From the NCBI RefSeq assembly GCF_900167455.1, contig NZ_FUWJ01000001.1:1240001-1304000 (forward strand): a DNA stretch of 64,000 nucleotides. Reading direction: 5' to 3'. Below, piece by piece: positions 36,030 through 44,361 of this stretch. Numbering within the stretch: the stretch's first letter is position 1; each line of letters opens with the position of its first letter. The position numbers and the translations under genes are program-made. Origin of the DNA: Enhydrobacter aerosaccus. Its GTDB lineage: Bacteria > Pseudomonadota > Alphaproteobacteria > Reyranellales > Reyranellaceae. The notes beneath the pieces are model-generated. The model was not told where the DNA came from. It saw only the letters and a program-made list of their open reading frames with translations, and made no database searches.

Positions 36030-37472
36030 ATGCCTATCGGTCTCGAATCCTGGACGCTGGCCCGGCCGGAAATCTTCCTGGCGGCCGTCACTGCCTTGCT
36101 GCTGCTCTATGGCGTGCTGCGGGGAGAGACATCCGCGGCGTTCGTGTCGGTCGCGACGACGGTCGCGCTTCTCGTGACGGCCGTGCTGATCTTCACGCCC
36201 TATCGCGAAGGGACGGCATTCTCCTCGTTGTTCATCGTCGACCGCCTGACCGCGACCATGAAGGTCCTGATGCTGATCGGCGCGGCGATCACGATCCCGA
36301 TGTCGCGGGCCTATTTCGAGCGCGTGAAGGTCTGGCGCTTCGAATATCCCATCGTTGTGTCTCTGGCCGCTCTCGGCATGATGCTGATGATCTCGGCCAA
36401 CGATTTGATGTCGCTCTATGTCGGGCTGGAACTGCAGTCCCTGTCGCTCTACGTGATCGCGGCGTTCCAGAGGGATTCGATCCGCTCCACAGAGGCAGGC
36501 ATCAAGTATTTCGTCCTGGGCTCGGTCGCGTCCGGCATGCTGCTGTTCGGCGCCTCGCTGATCTATGGCTTCTGTGGCGGCACGGCCTTCGTGCAGATCT
36601 CGCGCGCGCTGCTCGAGGGCAAGGCGGGCGAGATCGGCGTCATCGTCGGCCTGGTGTTCGTGGTCGCCGGCCTCGCCTTCAAGATTGCGGCGGTCCCGTT
36701 CCACATGTGGACGCCGGACGTCTACGAAGGGTCGCCGACGCCGGTGACCGCCTTCTTCGCTGTGGCGCCCAAGATCGCCGCTTTGTCGCTGACGATCTCA
36801 GTGTTGATGGGGCCGTTCAAGCCGCTGTTCCCGCAGTGGCAGCAGATCATCGTCGTCGTGTCCGTGCTGTCCATGGCGCTGGGCGCGTTCGCCGCGCTGC
36901 GCCAGCCCAATATCAAGCGCCTGATGGCTTATTCGTCGATCGGCAATGTCGGCTATATTCTGCTCGGCGTGGCGGCTGGCAGCGAGAAGGGCATCCAGTC
37001 GGTGGTGTTCTACCTCGGCATCTATCTGGTGATGACCCTGGGCTCCTTCGCCGTGATCCTGCTGATGAAGCGGCGCGACATGATGGTCGAGCAGGTCAAC
37101 GATCTGGCGGGCCTCGGCCGTACGCATCCGATGCTGGCCTTCGCCATGATGGTCTTCATGTTCTCGCTGGCCGGCATTCCGCCGCTGGCCGGGTTCTGGG
37201 CCAAGCTCTACGTCTTCATGGCCGCCATCGAGGCCAAGCTGTTCTGGCCGGCTGTGCTGGGCGTTCTGGCGTCCGTCGTGGCCTCGTACTACTACCTCCG
37301 CATCGTGAAGGTGATGTATTTCGACGAACCCGCAGAGGCGCTCGATGCATCGGCCTTTGGCGTGAACCGGGCGATCGCCTTCGTGGCGGCAGTGATCGTG
37401 GCGGCCTTCTCGCTGGCGCCGCAGCCGCTCAGCCTCGTCGCGGCGGCGGCGGCAAAGGGCCTGTTCCCGTGA
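36030..37472 (+). CDS. nuoN: NADH-quinone oxidoreductase subunit N (proton-pumping)
   Basis: Antiporter-like membrane subunit of 480 residues, ND2 homologue, the last nuo gene. LMSLYVGLELQSLSLYVIAA holds the buried Glu, AFKIAAVPFHMWTPDVYEGS the Lys/His helix, and KRLMAYSSIGNVGYILLGVA and SLAGIPPLAGFWAKLYVF are typical. ATG 36030 is preferred over an in-frame GTG at 36021 because CAGGAG lies eight bases before it. The stop codon overlaps the birA start as TGATG. Confidence 0.96.
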   Translation: MPIGLESWTLARPEIFLAAVTALLLLYGVLRGETSAAFVSVATTVALLVTAVLIFTPYREGTAFSSLFIVDRLTATMKVLMLIGAAITIPMSRAYFERVKVWRFEYPIVVSLAALGMMLMISANDLMSLYVGLELQSLSLYVIAAFQRDSIRSTEAGIKYFVLGSVASGMLLFGASLIYGFCGGTAFVQISRALLEGKAGEIGVIVGLVFVVAGLAFKIAAVPFHMWTPDVYEGSPTPVTAFFAVAPKIAALSLTISVLMGPFKPLFPQWQQIIVVVSVLSMALGAFAALRQPNIKRLMAYSSIGNVGYILLGVAAGSEKGIQSVVFYLGIYLVMTLGSFAVILLMKRRDMMVEQVNDLAGLGRTHPMLAFAMMVFMFSLAGIPPLAGFWAKLYVFMAAIEAKLFWPAVLGVLASVVASYYYLRIVKVMYFDEPAEALDASAFGVNRAIAFVAAVIVAAFSLAPQPLSLVAAAAAKGLFP

Positions 37473-38203
37473 TGTCGGCGCCCGTCCTCCCGGACGGGTG
37501 GACGCTGGTCGCGCTCGATAGCATCGGAAGCACCAACGATGAGGCGTGCCGACTGGCCGACAGCGGCGCCCCGGAAGGGACGGTGGTCTGCGCCCGGGAA
37601 CAGACGGGCGGCCGTGGCCGCCGTGGCCGGCGCTGGGCCTCTCCGGTCGGGAATCTCTACAGCTCGACCATCCTCCGTCCCGACTGTCCCGCGCCGCGGG
37701 CTGCGGAGCTCGGCTTCGTCGCTGCTTTGGCGGTCGCCGACATGATCACGGACGGCCGCGATGTCCGGGTCAAATGGCCGAACGATGTTCTCGTCGACGG
37801 CGGCAAGGTGGCCGGGATCCTGCCGGAGAGCTCGATTGGTCAGGACGGCAAGGTCGAGTATGTCGTGATGGGCATCGGCGTTAATGTGACCTTCGCGCCG
37901 CAGCTTCCCGAGATGCGTTATCCCGGCGCCATGCTGGGCGGCACGGTCGAGGGCGCTCTCGAGAAACTCGCCGCGGGCCTGGCAAGGCGCATGCGGCAAT
38001 GGCGGCGGGAAGGCTTCGAGGAGATCCGCCGCGCCTGGCTCGACCGGGCCGGTCCGATCGGCCTCGAAGTCGATGTCAAACTCGGGCAGGAGCTCGTGCG
38101 CGGGCATTTCTGCGGCATCGATCGTGACGGTGCCCTGCTGCTGGAGACGCCGACCGGTCCGCGCAAGATCGTGGCCGGTGAACTGTTGGGCCGGAGTGCC
38201 TAG
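37472..38203 (+). CDS. birA: Biotin--[acetyl-CoA-carboxylase] ligase (catalytic type, no HTH)
   Basis: Activates biotin with ATP and attaches it to carboxylase carrier proteins. The 243 residues contain only the ligase and C-terminal SH3-like domains; the N-terminal DNA-binding repressor domain of enterobacterial BirA is absent. LDSIGSTNDEACRLA, the adenylate loop TGGRGRRGRRWASP at about 45-58, KWPNDVLVDGGKVAGILPES and VVMGIGVNV are diagnostic. It starts inside the nuoN stop codon (TGATG). Its place after nuoN is conserved in alphaproteobacteria. Confidence 0.94.
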   Translation: MSAPVLPDGWTLVALDSIGSTNDEACRLADSGAPEGTVVCAREQTGGRGRRGRRWASPVGNLYSSTILRPDCPAPRAAELGFVAALAVADMITDGRDVRVKWPNDVLVDGGKVAGILPESSIGQDGKVEYVVMGIGVNVTFAPQLPEMRYPGAMLGGTVEGALEKLAAGLARRMRQWRREGFEEIRRAWLDRAGPIGLEVDVKLGQELVRGHFCGIDRDGALLLETPTGPRKIVAGELLGRSA

Positions 38204-38215
38204 GGGAGAACAGTC

Positions 38216-38980
38216 ATGCTGCTCGCCATCAATGCCAACAACACGAACGTCAAATTCGGTGTCATCGACGGCGACAGGATCATCGGCGAGTGGCGCCAGC
38301 ATACCTCAGCGATGCGTACCGCCGACGAGCATGCCGTCTGGTTGGTCCAATTGATGGCCATGGAAGGGATCGAGACCAAGGCCATCACAGATGCCATCAT
38401 CGCCAGTGTCGTGCCGCAGGCGACGTTCAACCTGCGGCGACTGTGCACCCGCTATTTCGGCTGCACGCCGCTCGTGCTGGGGGAGCCCAACATCTCCTAC
38501 GGCATCCAGATCAAGGGCCAGGGAGCGGGAGCGGATCGAATCTGCAACACGATCGGCGCCGCGGTTCTCTTTCCAAAGACGCCGATGATCATCGTCGATT
38601 TCGGCACGGCCACGACCTTCGACGTCGTCGATGAGGAGGGCAGCTATTGCGGCGGCGTCATTGCGCCCGGCATCAATCTCAGCATCGAGGCGCTGGTCAA
38701 TGCCACCGCGCTCCTGCCGCGCATCGTGGTCGAGAGGCCGGCCCACGTCATCGGCACGAACACCGTGGAGTGCATGCATGCCGGCGTGTTCTGGGGCTAT
38801 GTCGGGCTGATCGAGGGCATCGTCGCGCGCATCAAGGGTGAGTTCGGCCGGCCCATGCGCGTGATCTCGACCGGCGGCCTGGCGCCGGTGTTCGATGGCT
38901 CCACCACCGTGATCGAGCAGATCGTGCCGGACATCACCGCGCGGGGCCTGATCGAGATCTATCGCCGCAATCGCAAATGA
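38216..38980 (+). CDS. coaX: Type III pantothenate kinase, with altered phosphate-1 motif
   Basis: First enzyme of CoA synthesis, an ASKHA-fold kinase of 254 residues. GAGADRICN (Asp107) and IIVDFGTATTFDVV (Asp128) are intact, and GGVIAPGINLS follows. The first phosphate-binding motif, normally an Ile-Asp-x-Gly-Asn-Thr pattern, reads AINANNTNVKFG here, with Asn6 in place of Asp and Asn8 in place of Gly. The codons AAT and AAC are clear. The protein may use a changed phosphate or metal site, be poorly active, or belong to a CoaX subgroup with this motif. Its start codon is 12 bases after birA, and its stop overlaps rnj as ATGA. Confidence 0.9.
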   Translation: MLLAINANNTNVKFGVIDGDRIIGEWRQHTSAMRTADEHAVWLVQLMAMEGIETKAITDAIIASVVPQATFNLRRLCTRYFGCTPLVLGEPNISYGIQIKGQGAGADRICNTIGAAVLFPKTPMIIVDFGTATTFDVVDEEGSYCGGVIAPGINLSIEALVNATALLPRIVVERPAHVIGTNTVECMHAGVFWGYVGLIEGIVARIKGEFGRPMRVISTGGLAPVFDGSTTVIEQIVPDITARGLIEIYRRNRK

Positions 38981-40629
38981 CCGTTCCCGGCGCCGACGAA
39001 CTGTTGTTTCTCGCCCTCGGTGGGGCGGGCGAGATCGGCATGAACCTCAACCTCTACGGCCATGCCGGCAAGTGGCTGATGGTGGATCTCGGCATCGCCT
39101 TTGGAGACGACACCACTCCAGGCATCGACGTCGTGATGCCGGATCCGGCCTTCATCGAGGAACGACGGGACGATCTGGCGGGCATCGTGCTGACCCATGC
39201 GCACGAGGATCACCTAGGCGCAGTGGCCGATCTCTGGCCGCGGCTGAAGGCGCCGGTCTATGCCACGCCGTTCGCCGCCTCGGTGCTGCGACGCAAGCTT
39301 GTCGATGCCGGATTGGTCGATGCGGTTCCGGTCACGGAGATCGCGTTAGGCGCCAAGTTCACCGTGGCGCCGTTCGAGCTCGAAATGATCACCATGACGC
39401 ATTCGATTCCCGAGCCGAATGCCCTGGCGATCCGGACCAAGCTCGGCACCGTGTTCCATACCGGTGACTGGAAGATCGACCCCGAGCCGCTGCTCGGTGA
39501 AGTGACGGACGAAGCGACCCTGAAACGCATCGGCGAGGAAGGGGCTCTCGCCATGATCTGCGACAGCACCAACGTCTTCGTCGAAGGCGAGGCGGGCTCC
39601 GAGGCGACCGTGCGCGCCAACCTCGAGAAACTGGTGAAGACGCGCAAGTGCCGCGTCGCGGTGACCTGCTTCGCCTCCAACCTCGCCCGCGTGGAAAGCA
39701 TCGCCAAGGCTGCAGTCGCCGCCGGTCGCCATCCGGTGCTGTCGGGACGGGCACTGCAGCGCATGGTCGAGGCGGCCCAGGAATGCGGCTATCTGCTCGA
39801 TTTTCCGGCCTGCGTGACGGAAAGCGAAGCCGGCTACCTGCCACGCGACAAGGTTCTCTTCATCTGCACCGGCAGCCAGGGTGAGCCGCGCGCCTCGATG
39901 GCCAAGATCGCCAACGGGGAACATCGCGATATCGTCCTGGAAGAAGGCGACACGGCAATCTTCTCCGCCCGCGTCATTCCCGGAAACGAGCGGCCGGTCG
40001 GGCGCTTGCAAAATGCCCTGCTGGCGCGCGGCGTCGAAGTCGTCACCGATCGGGACGAGCATATCCATGTCTCCGGCCATCCAGCCCGCGACGAGCTGGT
40101 CAAGGTCTATCAATGGGTCCGCCCCAGGATCGCCATTCCCGTCCATGGCGAGGTGCGCCACATGGTCGAGCACATGGCGCTGGCGAGGGCCTGCCAGGTG
40201 CCGGAGACCGTGCTGGCGCCCAATGGCACGCTCGTCCGTCTCGCGCCCGGGCCGGCTATCGTGGTGGATCATGTCCATGCCGGCCGGCTGGCACGCGATG
40301 GCGACGTCCTGGTGGCGGTCGAGGGCGGAGCCCTGCGGGAGAGGCGGAAGCTTCTGTGGAATGGCGCCGCGTCGGCGACCCTGGTCGTCGACCGGCAGGG
40401 CCGGCCGGTTGCGCCGCCCAAGATTTCCTTGCGCGGGGTCTCGGATGAGGAGGACGAGCTGATCGAGGCGATCGCGGCGGCCTTGAAGGAGATGCTGGCC
40501 GATTTGAGCGGCGCGGAGAGGCGGGACGACGGGCGAATCGAGGAGGCTGCCCGGCAGACGGTCCGGCGCGTCGTGCGCGCGCACCTCGGCAAGAAGCCGT
40601 TGACGGACGTGCACATCGTCCGCATCTAA
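38977..40629 (+). CDS. rnj: Ribonuclease J
   Basis: Metallo-beta-lactamase/beta-CASP nuclease of 550 residues with 5'-exo- and endonuclease activity in RNA maturation. LFLALGGAGEIGMNLNLYG is the start signature. Zinc ligands are His74, His76, Asp78 and His79 in LTHAHEDHLGAV, with TMTHSIPEPNALAI and VFHTGDWKID downstream. The beta-CASP part includes IFICTGSQGEPRASM-like sequence (LFICTGSQGEPRASM) and VSGHPARDELV. ATG 38977 overlaps the coaX stop. It is well placed for the tRNA-led transcripts of this window, but that link is only inferred. Confidence 0.95.
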   Translation: MTVPGADELLFLALGGAGEIGMNLNLYGHAGKWLMVDLGIAFGDDTTPGIDVVMPDPAFIEERRDDLAGIVLTHAHEDHLGAVADLWPRLKAPVYATPFAASVLRRKLVDAGLVDAVPVTEIALGAKFTVAPFELEMITMTHSIPEPNALAIRTKLGTVFHTGDWKIDPEPLLGEVTDEATLKRIGEEGALAMICDSTNVFVEGEAGSEATVRANLEKLVKTRKCRVAVTCFASNLARVESIAKAAVAAGRHPVLSGRALQRMVEAAQECGYLLDFPACVTESEAGYLPRDKVLFICTGSQGEPRASMAKIANGEHRDIVLEEGDTAIFSARVIPGNERPVGRLQNALLARGVEVVTDRDEHIHVSGHPARDELVKVYQWVRPRIAIPVHGEVRHMVEHMALARACQVPETVLAPNGTLVRLAPGPAIVVDHVHAGRLARDGDVLVAVEGGALRERRKLLWNGAASATLVVDRQGRPVAPPKISLRGVSDEEDELIEAIAAALKEMLADLSGAERRDDGRIEEAARQTVRRVVRAHLGKKPLTDVHIVRI

Positions 40630-40655
40630 ACCCGCGTGACAGGCGGAGAGCCGGA

Positions 40656-41060
40656 ATGATCGGACGTTTGAACCATATCGCGATTGCCGTTCCCGACCTC
40701 GAGAAGGCGGCGGAGCTCTATCGAACGGTGATGGGAGCCAAGGTGAGCGCCCCCAAGGCGCAGCCGGCGCATGGCGTCACGGTCGTCTTCGTCGAGCTGC
40801 CGAATACCAAGATCGAGCTGCTGCACCCGCTGGGGGAGAAGTCGCCAATCGCCAATTTCCTGACCCGTAACGCCGATGGCGGCATCCATCACGTCTGCTA
40901 CGAGGTCGAGGACATCTACGCCGCCCGCGACAAGCTCAAGGCCGGCGGCGCCCGCGTTCTGGGCGATGGCGAGCCCAAGATCGGGGCGCACGACAAGCCG
41001 GTGTTGTTCCTTCATCCCAAGGATTTCACTGGCACGCTGATCGAACTCGAACAGGTCTGA
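40656..41060 (+). CDS. mce: Methylmalonyl-CoA epimerase
   Basis: Interconverts (R)- and (S)-methylmalonyl-CoA in propionyl-CoA metabolism. The 134-residue vicinal-oxygen-chelate protein has two beta-alpha-beta modules: IGRLNHIAIAVPDLEKAAEL with the first metal His, and GGIHHVCYEVEDIYAARDKL with the second. The C-terminal LFLHPKDFTGTLIELEQ carries the metal Glu. The residues fit the MCE family better than generic glyoxalases. GGCGGAGAG precedes the ATG. Position after rnj is conserved in alphaproteobacteria. Confidence 0.92.
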   Translation: MIGRLNHIAIAVPDLEKAAELYRTVMGAKVSAPKAQPAHGVTVVFVELPNTKIELLHPLGEKSPIANFLTRNADGGIHHVCYEVEDIYAARDKLKAGGARVLGDGEPKIGAHDKPVLFLHPKDFTGTLIELEQV

Positions 41061-41067
41061 GGACGCC

Positions 41068-41316
41068 ATGGGCTGGGCTACCGGCATCATGGTCTACCTG
41101 GTGATCTGGTGGACCATACTGTTTGCGGTTCTGCCTCTGGGCGTTCGTCGGGTGCAAAATCCCGGGAAAGGGCAGGATCGAGGAGCACCGGAGCGGCCCG
41201 ACATCCTCAAGAAGGTGGTGATCACGTCCCTTGTCGCCGGGGTCCTGTGGATCGGCTTCTATGTCCTGCACCAGGCCGACATTTTTGATTTTCGGCACTG
41301 GGCGTCGACTTATTGA
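41068..41316 (+). CDS. DUF1467 family small membrane protein
   Basis: An 82-residue protein with two predicted membrane helices (about residues 6-26, TGIMVYLVIWWTILFAVLPL, and 49-67, KVVITSLVAGVLWIGFYVLH). A polar loop between them contains the family motif GVRRVQNPGKGQDRGAPERP. Function unknown. It begins eight bases after the mce stop and ends the long co-directional block that starts with nuoA. Its usual alphaproteobacterial place is between mce and proS, as here except for an intervening permease. Confidence 0.88.
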   Translation: MGWATGIMVYLVIWWTILFAVLPLGVRRVQNPGKGQDRGAPERPDILKKVVITSLVAGVLWIGFYVLHQADIFDFRHWASTY

Positions 41317-41350
41317 AGTAATTTCTTAACAATTGCCCGCTAAGTAGCGG

Positions 41351-41379
41351 AAAAGAAAACGGCGGGCCTCTGCCCGCCG
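41351..41379 (-). terminator. Terminator of the purine permease (minus strand)
   Basis: A perfect 8-base stem (CGGCGGGC at 41360-41367 with GCCCGCCG at 41372-41379, loop CTCT) is followed on the minus strand by TTTTCTTTT. It lies about 200 bases past the permease stop. A smaller hairpin (CCGCT/AGCGG, 41337-41350) sits beside it, so the pair may stop transcription from both sides, including the DUF1467 transcript. The rest of 41317-41580 shows only a weak GCGGC/GCCGC hairpin at 41408-41420. Confidence 0.65.
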
Positions 41380-41580
41380 CTCCTCAAACCCCGAAACTCG
41401 TCGTCTGGCGGCTTCGCCGCTCTCCTCCCTAAACTCGGACTGTGCCCAAGTCGCAGGCTGTTTAACCCGCCATTTTTGTTTTGCCAAGACTATTTCTTTC
41501 GATCTCCCAGGGTTGACGGAACGATTGTTATGGTCGTGGGCGGGGATAACACAAACAAATGTCCGTGCGGCCGACCCTGA

Positions 41581-42873
41581 TTATCCGATGACCAGATATT
41601 TGATTACGAATAGAACAGCCAGGATCGCGACGGCGGGATGCAGGTCGCGGATACGGCCGGCCGCCAGCTTGATGCCGGCATAGGAAATGAACCCGAAAGC
41701 GATGCCGTCGGCAATCGAGAAGGTGAAGGGCATCGCGATCGCCGTGATGACGGCCGGCGCCGCTTCCGTCACATCGTCCCATTCGACCTCGGTCAGACCG
41801 CGGGCCATCAGGCACGCGACATAAAGAAGAGCGGGGGCGGTGGCGTAACCGGGAATCGATCCGGCCAATGGAGCGATGAAGAGCGCGAGCAGGAAGAGGA
41901 CGCCCACCGTCGCCGCTGTCAATCCGGTGCGGCCGCCGGCGTTGATGCCCGACGCGCTCTCGATATAGCTCGTGGTGGTCGATGTGCCGATCGCCGCTCC
42001 CAGCATGGCGGCCGCGCTGTCGGACATCAGCGCGCGCTTGAGGCCGGGGACGGTCCCATCCGGGCGCATGAAGCCGCCGCGATGGGCCAGCGCGATCAGC
42101 GTACCGGTGTTATCGAACAGGTCGACGAACAGGAAGGCGAAGACCACGGTGACGAGCCCGACCTTCAGCGCACCGGCAAGATCCATCTGCAGGAACACGG
42201 GTGCGATCGACGGTGGAATATCGAAGACGCCTTCGAACTTCTGCTCGCCGGCAATGATGGAGATCGCCGTCACGGCGAGGATGCCGATGATGACGCCGCC
42301 CATGATACGGCGGTACTCCAGGGCGACGATCAGGGCGAAGCCCAGCATGGCCATCAGGACTGGCCAGCTCTTGAGCTTGCCGTGGGTGACGAGGGTTGCC
42401 TGATCGGCCGTCACGACGCCGGCGTTCTTGAACGCGATCAAGGCCAGGAACAGGCCGATGCCGGCGGCAATGGACATCTTCAGCGATTTCGGGATCGCGT
42501 TGACGATCCATTCGCGGACCGGCAGCACGCTGATGATGAAGAAGAGGATGCCGGAAATGAAGACGCAGCCAAGCGCTACCTGCCAGCTGTAGCCCATGCC
42601 GCCGACGACGCCGAAGGCGAAATAGGCGTTGAGCCCCATGCCAGGGGCGAGCGCGATCGGATAGTTGGCCAGGAAGGCCATGAGGAAGCAGCCGACGGCA
42701 GCCGCCACGCAGGTCGACACGAACACCGCCCCAACGGGCATCTTGGCCATGCCGAGGATCTGCGGATTGACGAAAATGATATAGGCCATGGTCAGGAAGG
42801 TCGTGATCCCCGCCACGATCTCGGTCTGCGCCGTGGTGTCGTGCTCGCGCAGCTTGAATAGACGCTCCAGCAT
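41581..42873 (-). CDS. NCS2-type purine permease (AzgA/PbuG, guanine/hypoxanthine family)
   Basis: Proton-linked nucleobase transporter of 430 residues with about 12-14 membrane segments. TEIVAGITTFLTMAYIIFVN is the family start, followed by APGMGLNAYFAFGV. FVDLFDNTGTLIALAHRGGF and GAAIGTSTTTSYIESASGI are the substrate-site loops, and the C-terminal helices are normal. The frame extends 47 codons upstream, but GGGGGAGATACGC directly precedes ATG 42873. It faces away from proS across a 143-base spacer and is a separate unit between DUF1467 and proS. No purine riboswitch fold was recognised in its short leader. Confidence 0.9.
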   Translation of the reverse strand: MLERLFKLREHDTTAQTEIVAGITTFLTMAYIIFVNPQILGMAKMPVGAVFVSTCVAAAVGCFLMAFLANYPIALAPGMGLNAYFAFGVVGGMGYSWQVALGCVFISGILFFIISVLPVREWIVNAIPKSLKMSIAAGIGLFLALIAFKNAGVVTADQATLVTHGKLKSWPVLMAMLGFALIVALEYRRIMGGVIIGILAVTAISIIAGEQKFEGVFDIPPSIAPVFLQMDLAGALKVGLVTVVFAFLFVDLFDNTGTLIALAHRGGFMRPDGTVPGLKRALMSDSAAAMLGAAIGTSTTTSYIESASGINAGGRTGLTAATVGVLFLLALFIAPLAGSIPGYATAPALLYVACLMARGLTEVEWDDVTEAAPAVITAIAMPFTFSIADGIAFGFISYAGIKLAAGRIRDLHPAVAILAVLFVIKYLVIG

Positions 42874-42946
42874 ATGCGTATCTCCCCCGAGGTTGCTGCA
42901 GTGTGCGGGCATGGGCCTGTGCAAAACCAGTCGCCGCTTGGGCCGT

Positions 42947-42975
42947 TTGCCTTTAGAAGGCCCGTTCCCTACAGT
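42947..42975 (+). promoter_or_regulatory. Candidate sigma-70 promoter of proS and the downstream genes
   Basis: TTGCCT (42947-42952) and TACAGT (42970-42975) are 17 bases apart, 41 bases before the proS start, in the divergent spacer with the permease. A promoter is needed here because the preceding gene is on the other strand. Confidence 0.5.
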
Positions 42976-43016
42976 CCGCGGCCATTGTGGACGCCCCAGC
43001 CAAGGATCGATCAAGC

Positions 43017-44342
43017 ATGCGCATGAGCCAATATTTCCTGCCGACCCTCAAGGAAAATCCGGCGGAAGCGCAGATCGTATCGCATCGTCTCATGCTGCGG
43101 GCCGGCCTCATCCGCCAGACCAGCGCTGGCATCTACGCCTGGCTGCCGCTCGGCTTCCGCGTGCTGAAGAACATCGAACGGATCGTCCGCGAGGAGCAGG
43201 ACCGCTCGGGCGCACAGGAAGTGCTGATGCCGACGATCCAGTCCGCCGACCTGTGGCGCGAGAGCGGCCGCTACGACGCCTACGGGCCGGAGATGCTGCG
43301 CATCAAGGACCGCCACGATCGCGAGATGCTGTTCGGGCCGACCAACGAGGAGATGATCACGGTCCTGTTCCGGGATGGCGCCAAGAGCTATCGCGATCTG
43401 CCGAAGAACCTCTATCACATCCAGTGGAAGTTCCGGGACGAGGTCCGGCCGCGCTTCGGCGTCATGCGCGGGCGCGAATTCCTGATGAAGGACAATTATT
43501 CCTTCGACGTCGACAAGGCCGGCGCGATCCATTCCTACAACAAGATGTTCGTGACCTATCTGCGCACCTTCGCCCGCATGGGACTGAAGGCGATCCCGAT
43601 GCGCGCCGATACCGGGCCGATCGGCGGTGATCTGAGCCACGAATTCATCATCCTGGCGGAAACCGGCGAGAGTGCCGTGTTCTGCCACAAGGGTCTGGTC
43701 GACAAGGACATCCTGGGGCGCACCATCGATTACAGCTCGGACCTCCAGCCGATCGTGAACGAGTGGACGTCGCTCTATGCCGCGACCGACGAGATGCACG
43801 ACAAGGAGGCTTTCGAGAAGATTCCCGAGAGCGAGCGGCTGGCGGCACGGGGCATCGAGGTCGGGCACATCTTCTATTTCGGTACCAAGTATTCCAAGCC
43901 GATGAATGCCGTGGTCGCTGGCCCCAACGGCGAGCAGATCACGGTCGAGATGGGTTCGTATGGCATCGGCGTGTCGCGGCTGGTCGGCGGCATCATCGAG
44001 GCAAGCCATGACGAGGCCGGCATCGTCTGGCCGGAGTCGGTGGCACCGTTCAAGGTCGCGATCGTCAACCTGAAGCCGGATGACGGTGCGGTCGCCGGGG
44101 CCTGCGGCAAGCTCTATGACGCTCTGCAGGCCAAGGGCGTCACCGTGCTGCACGACGACCGCGACCTGCGGCCGGGAGCCAAGTTCGCCGATATGGATCT
44201 GATCGGCACGCCCTGGCAGATCATCGTCGGCCCCAAGGGATTGGGTGCCGGCAAGGTCGAGCTCAAGAACCGCAAGACCGGCAATCGCGAGGAACTGGCG
44301 ATCGACGCGGTCGTGGCCGAACTGTCCAGCCGGCTCGGCTGA
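43017..44342 (+). CDS. proS: Proline--tRNA ligase, short type without editing insertion
   Basis: Class II synthetase of 441 residues that charges tRNA-Pro. [19 protein letters not shown] is the alphaproteobacterial start. Motif 1 lies around [16 protein letters not shown], motif 2 around [21 protein letters not shown] ([20 protein letters not shown]), and motif 3 around [16 protein letters not shown]; the C-terminal anticodon-binding domain follows. The length shows that the INS editing domain of E. coli ProRS is missing, as usual in alphaproteobacteria. ATG 43017 has AAGGATCGATC before it; ATG 43023 is possible. Confidence 0.96.
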   Translation: MRMSQYFLPTLKENPAEAQIVSHRLMLRAGLIRQTSAGIYAWLPLGFRVLKNIERIVREEQDRSGAQEVLMPTIQSADLWRESGRYDAYGPEMLRIKDRHDREMLFGPTNEEMITVLFRDGAKSYRDLPKNLYHIQWKFRDEVRPRFGVMRGREFLMKDNYSFDVDKAGAIHSYNKMFVTYLRTFARMGLKAIPMRADTGPIGGDLSHEFIILAETGESAVFCHKGLVDKDILGRTIDYSSDLQPIVNEWTSLYAATDEMHDKEAFEKIPESERLAARGIEVGHIFYFGTKYSKPMNAVVAGPNGEQITVEMGSYGIGVSRLVGGIIEASHDEAGIVWPESVAPFKVAIVNLKPDDGAVAGACGKLYDALQAKGVTVLHDDRDLRPGAKFADMDLIGTPWQIIVGPKGLGAGKVELKNRKTGNREELAIDAVVAELSSRLG

Positions 44343-44361
44343 GGCGGGCCGGGCCGCCATC

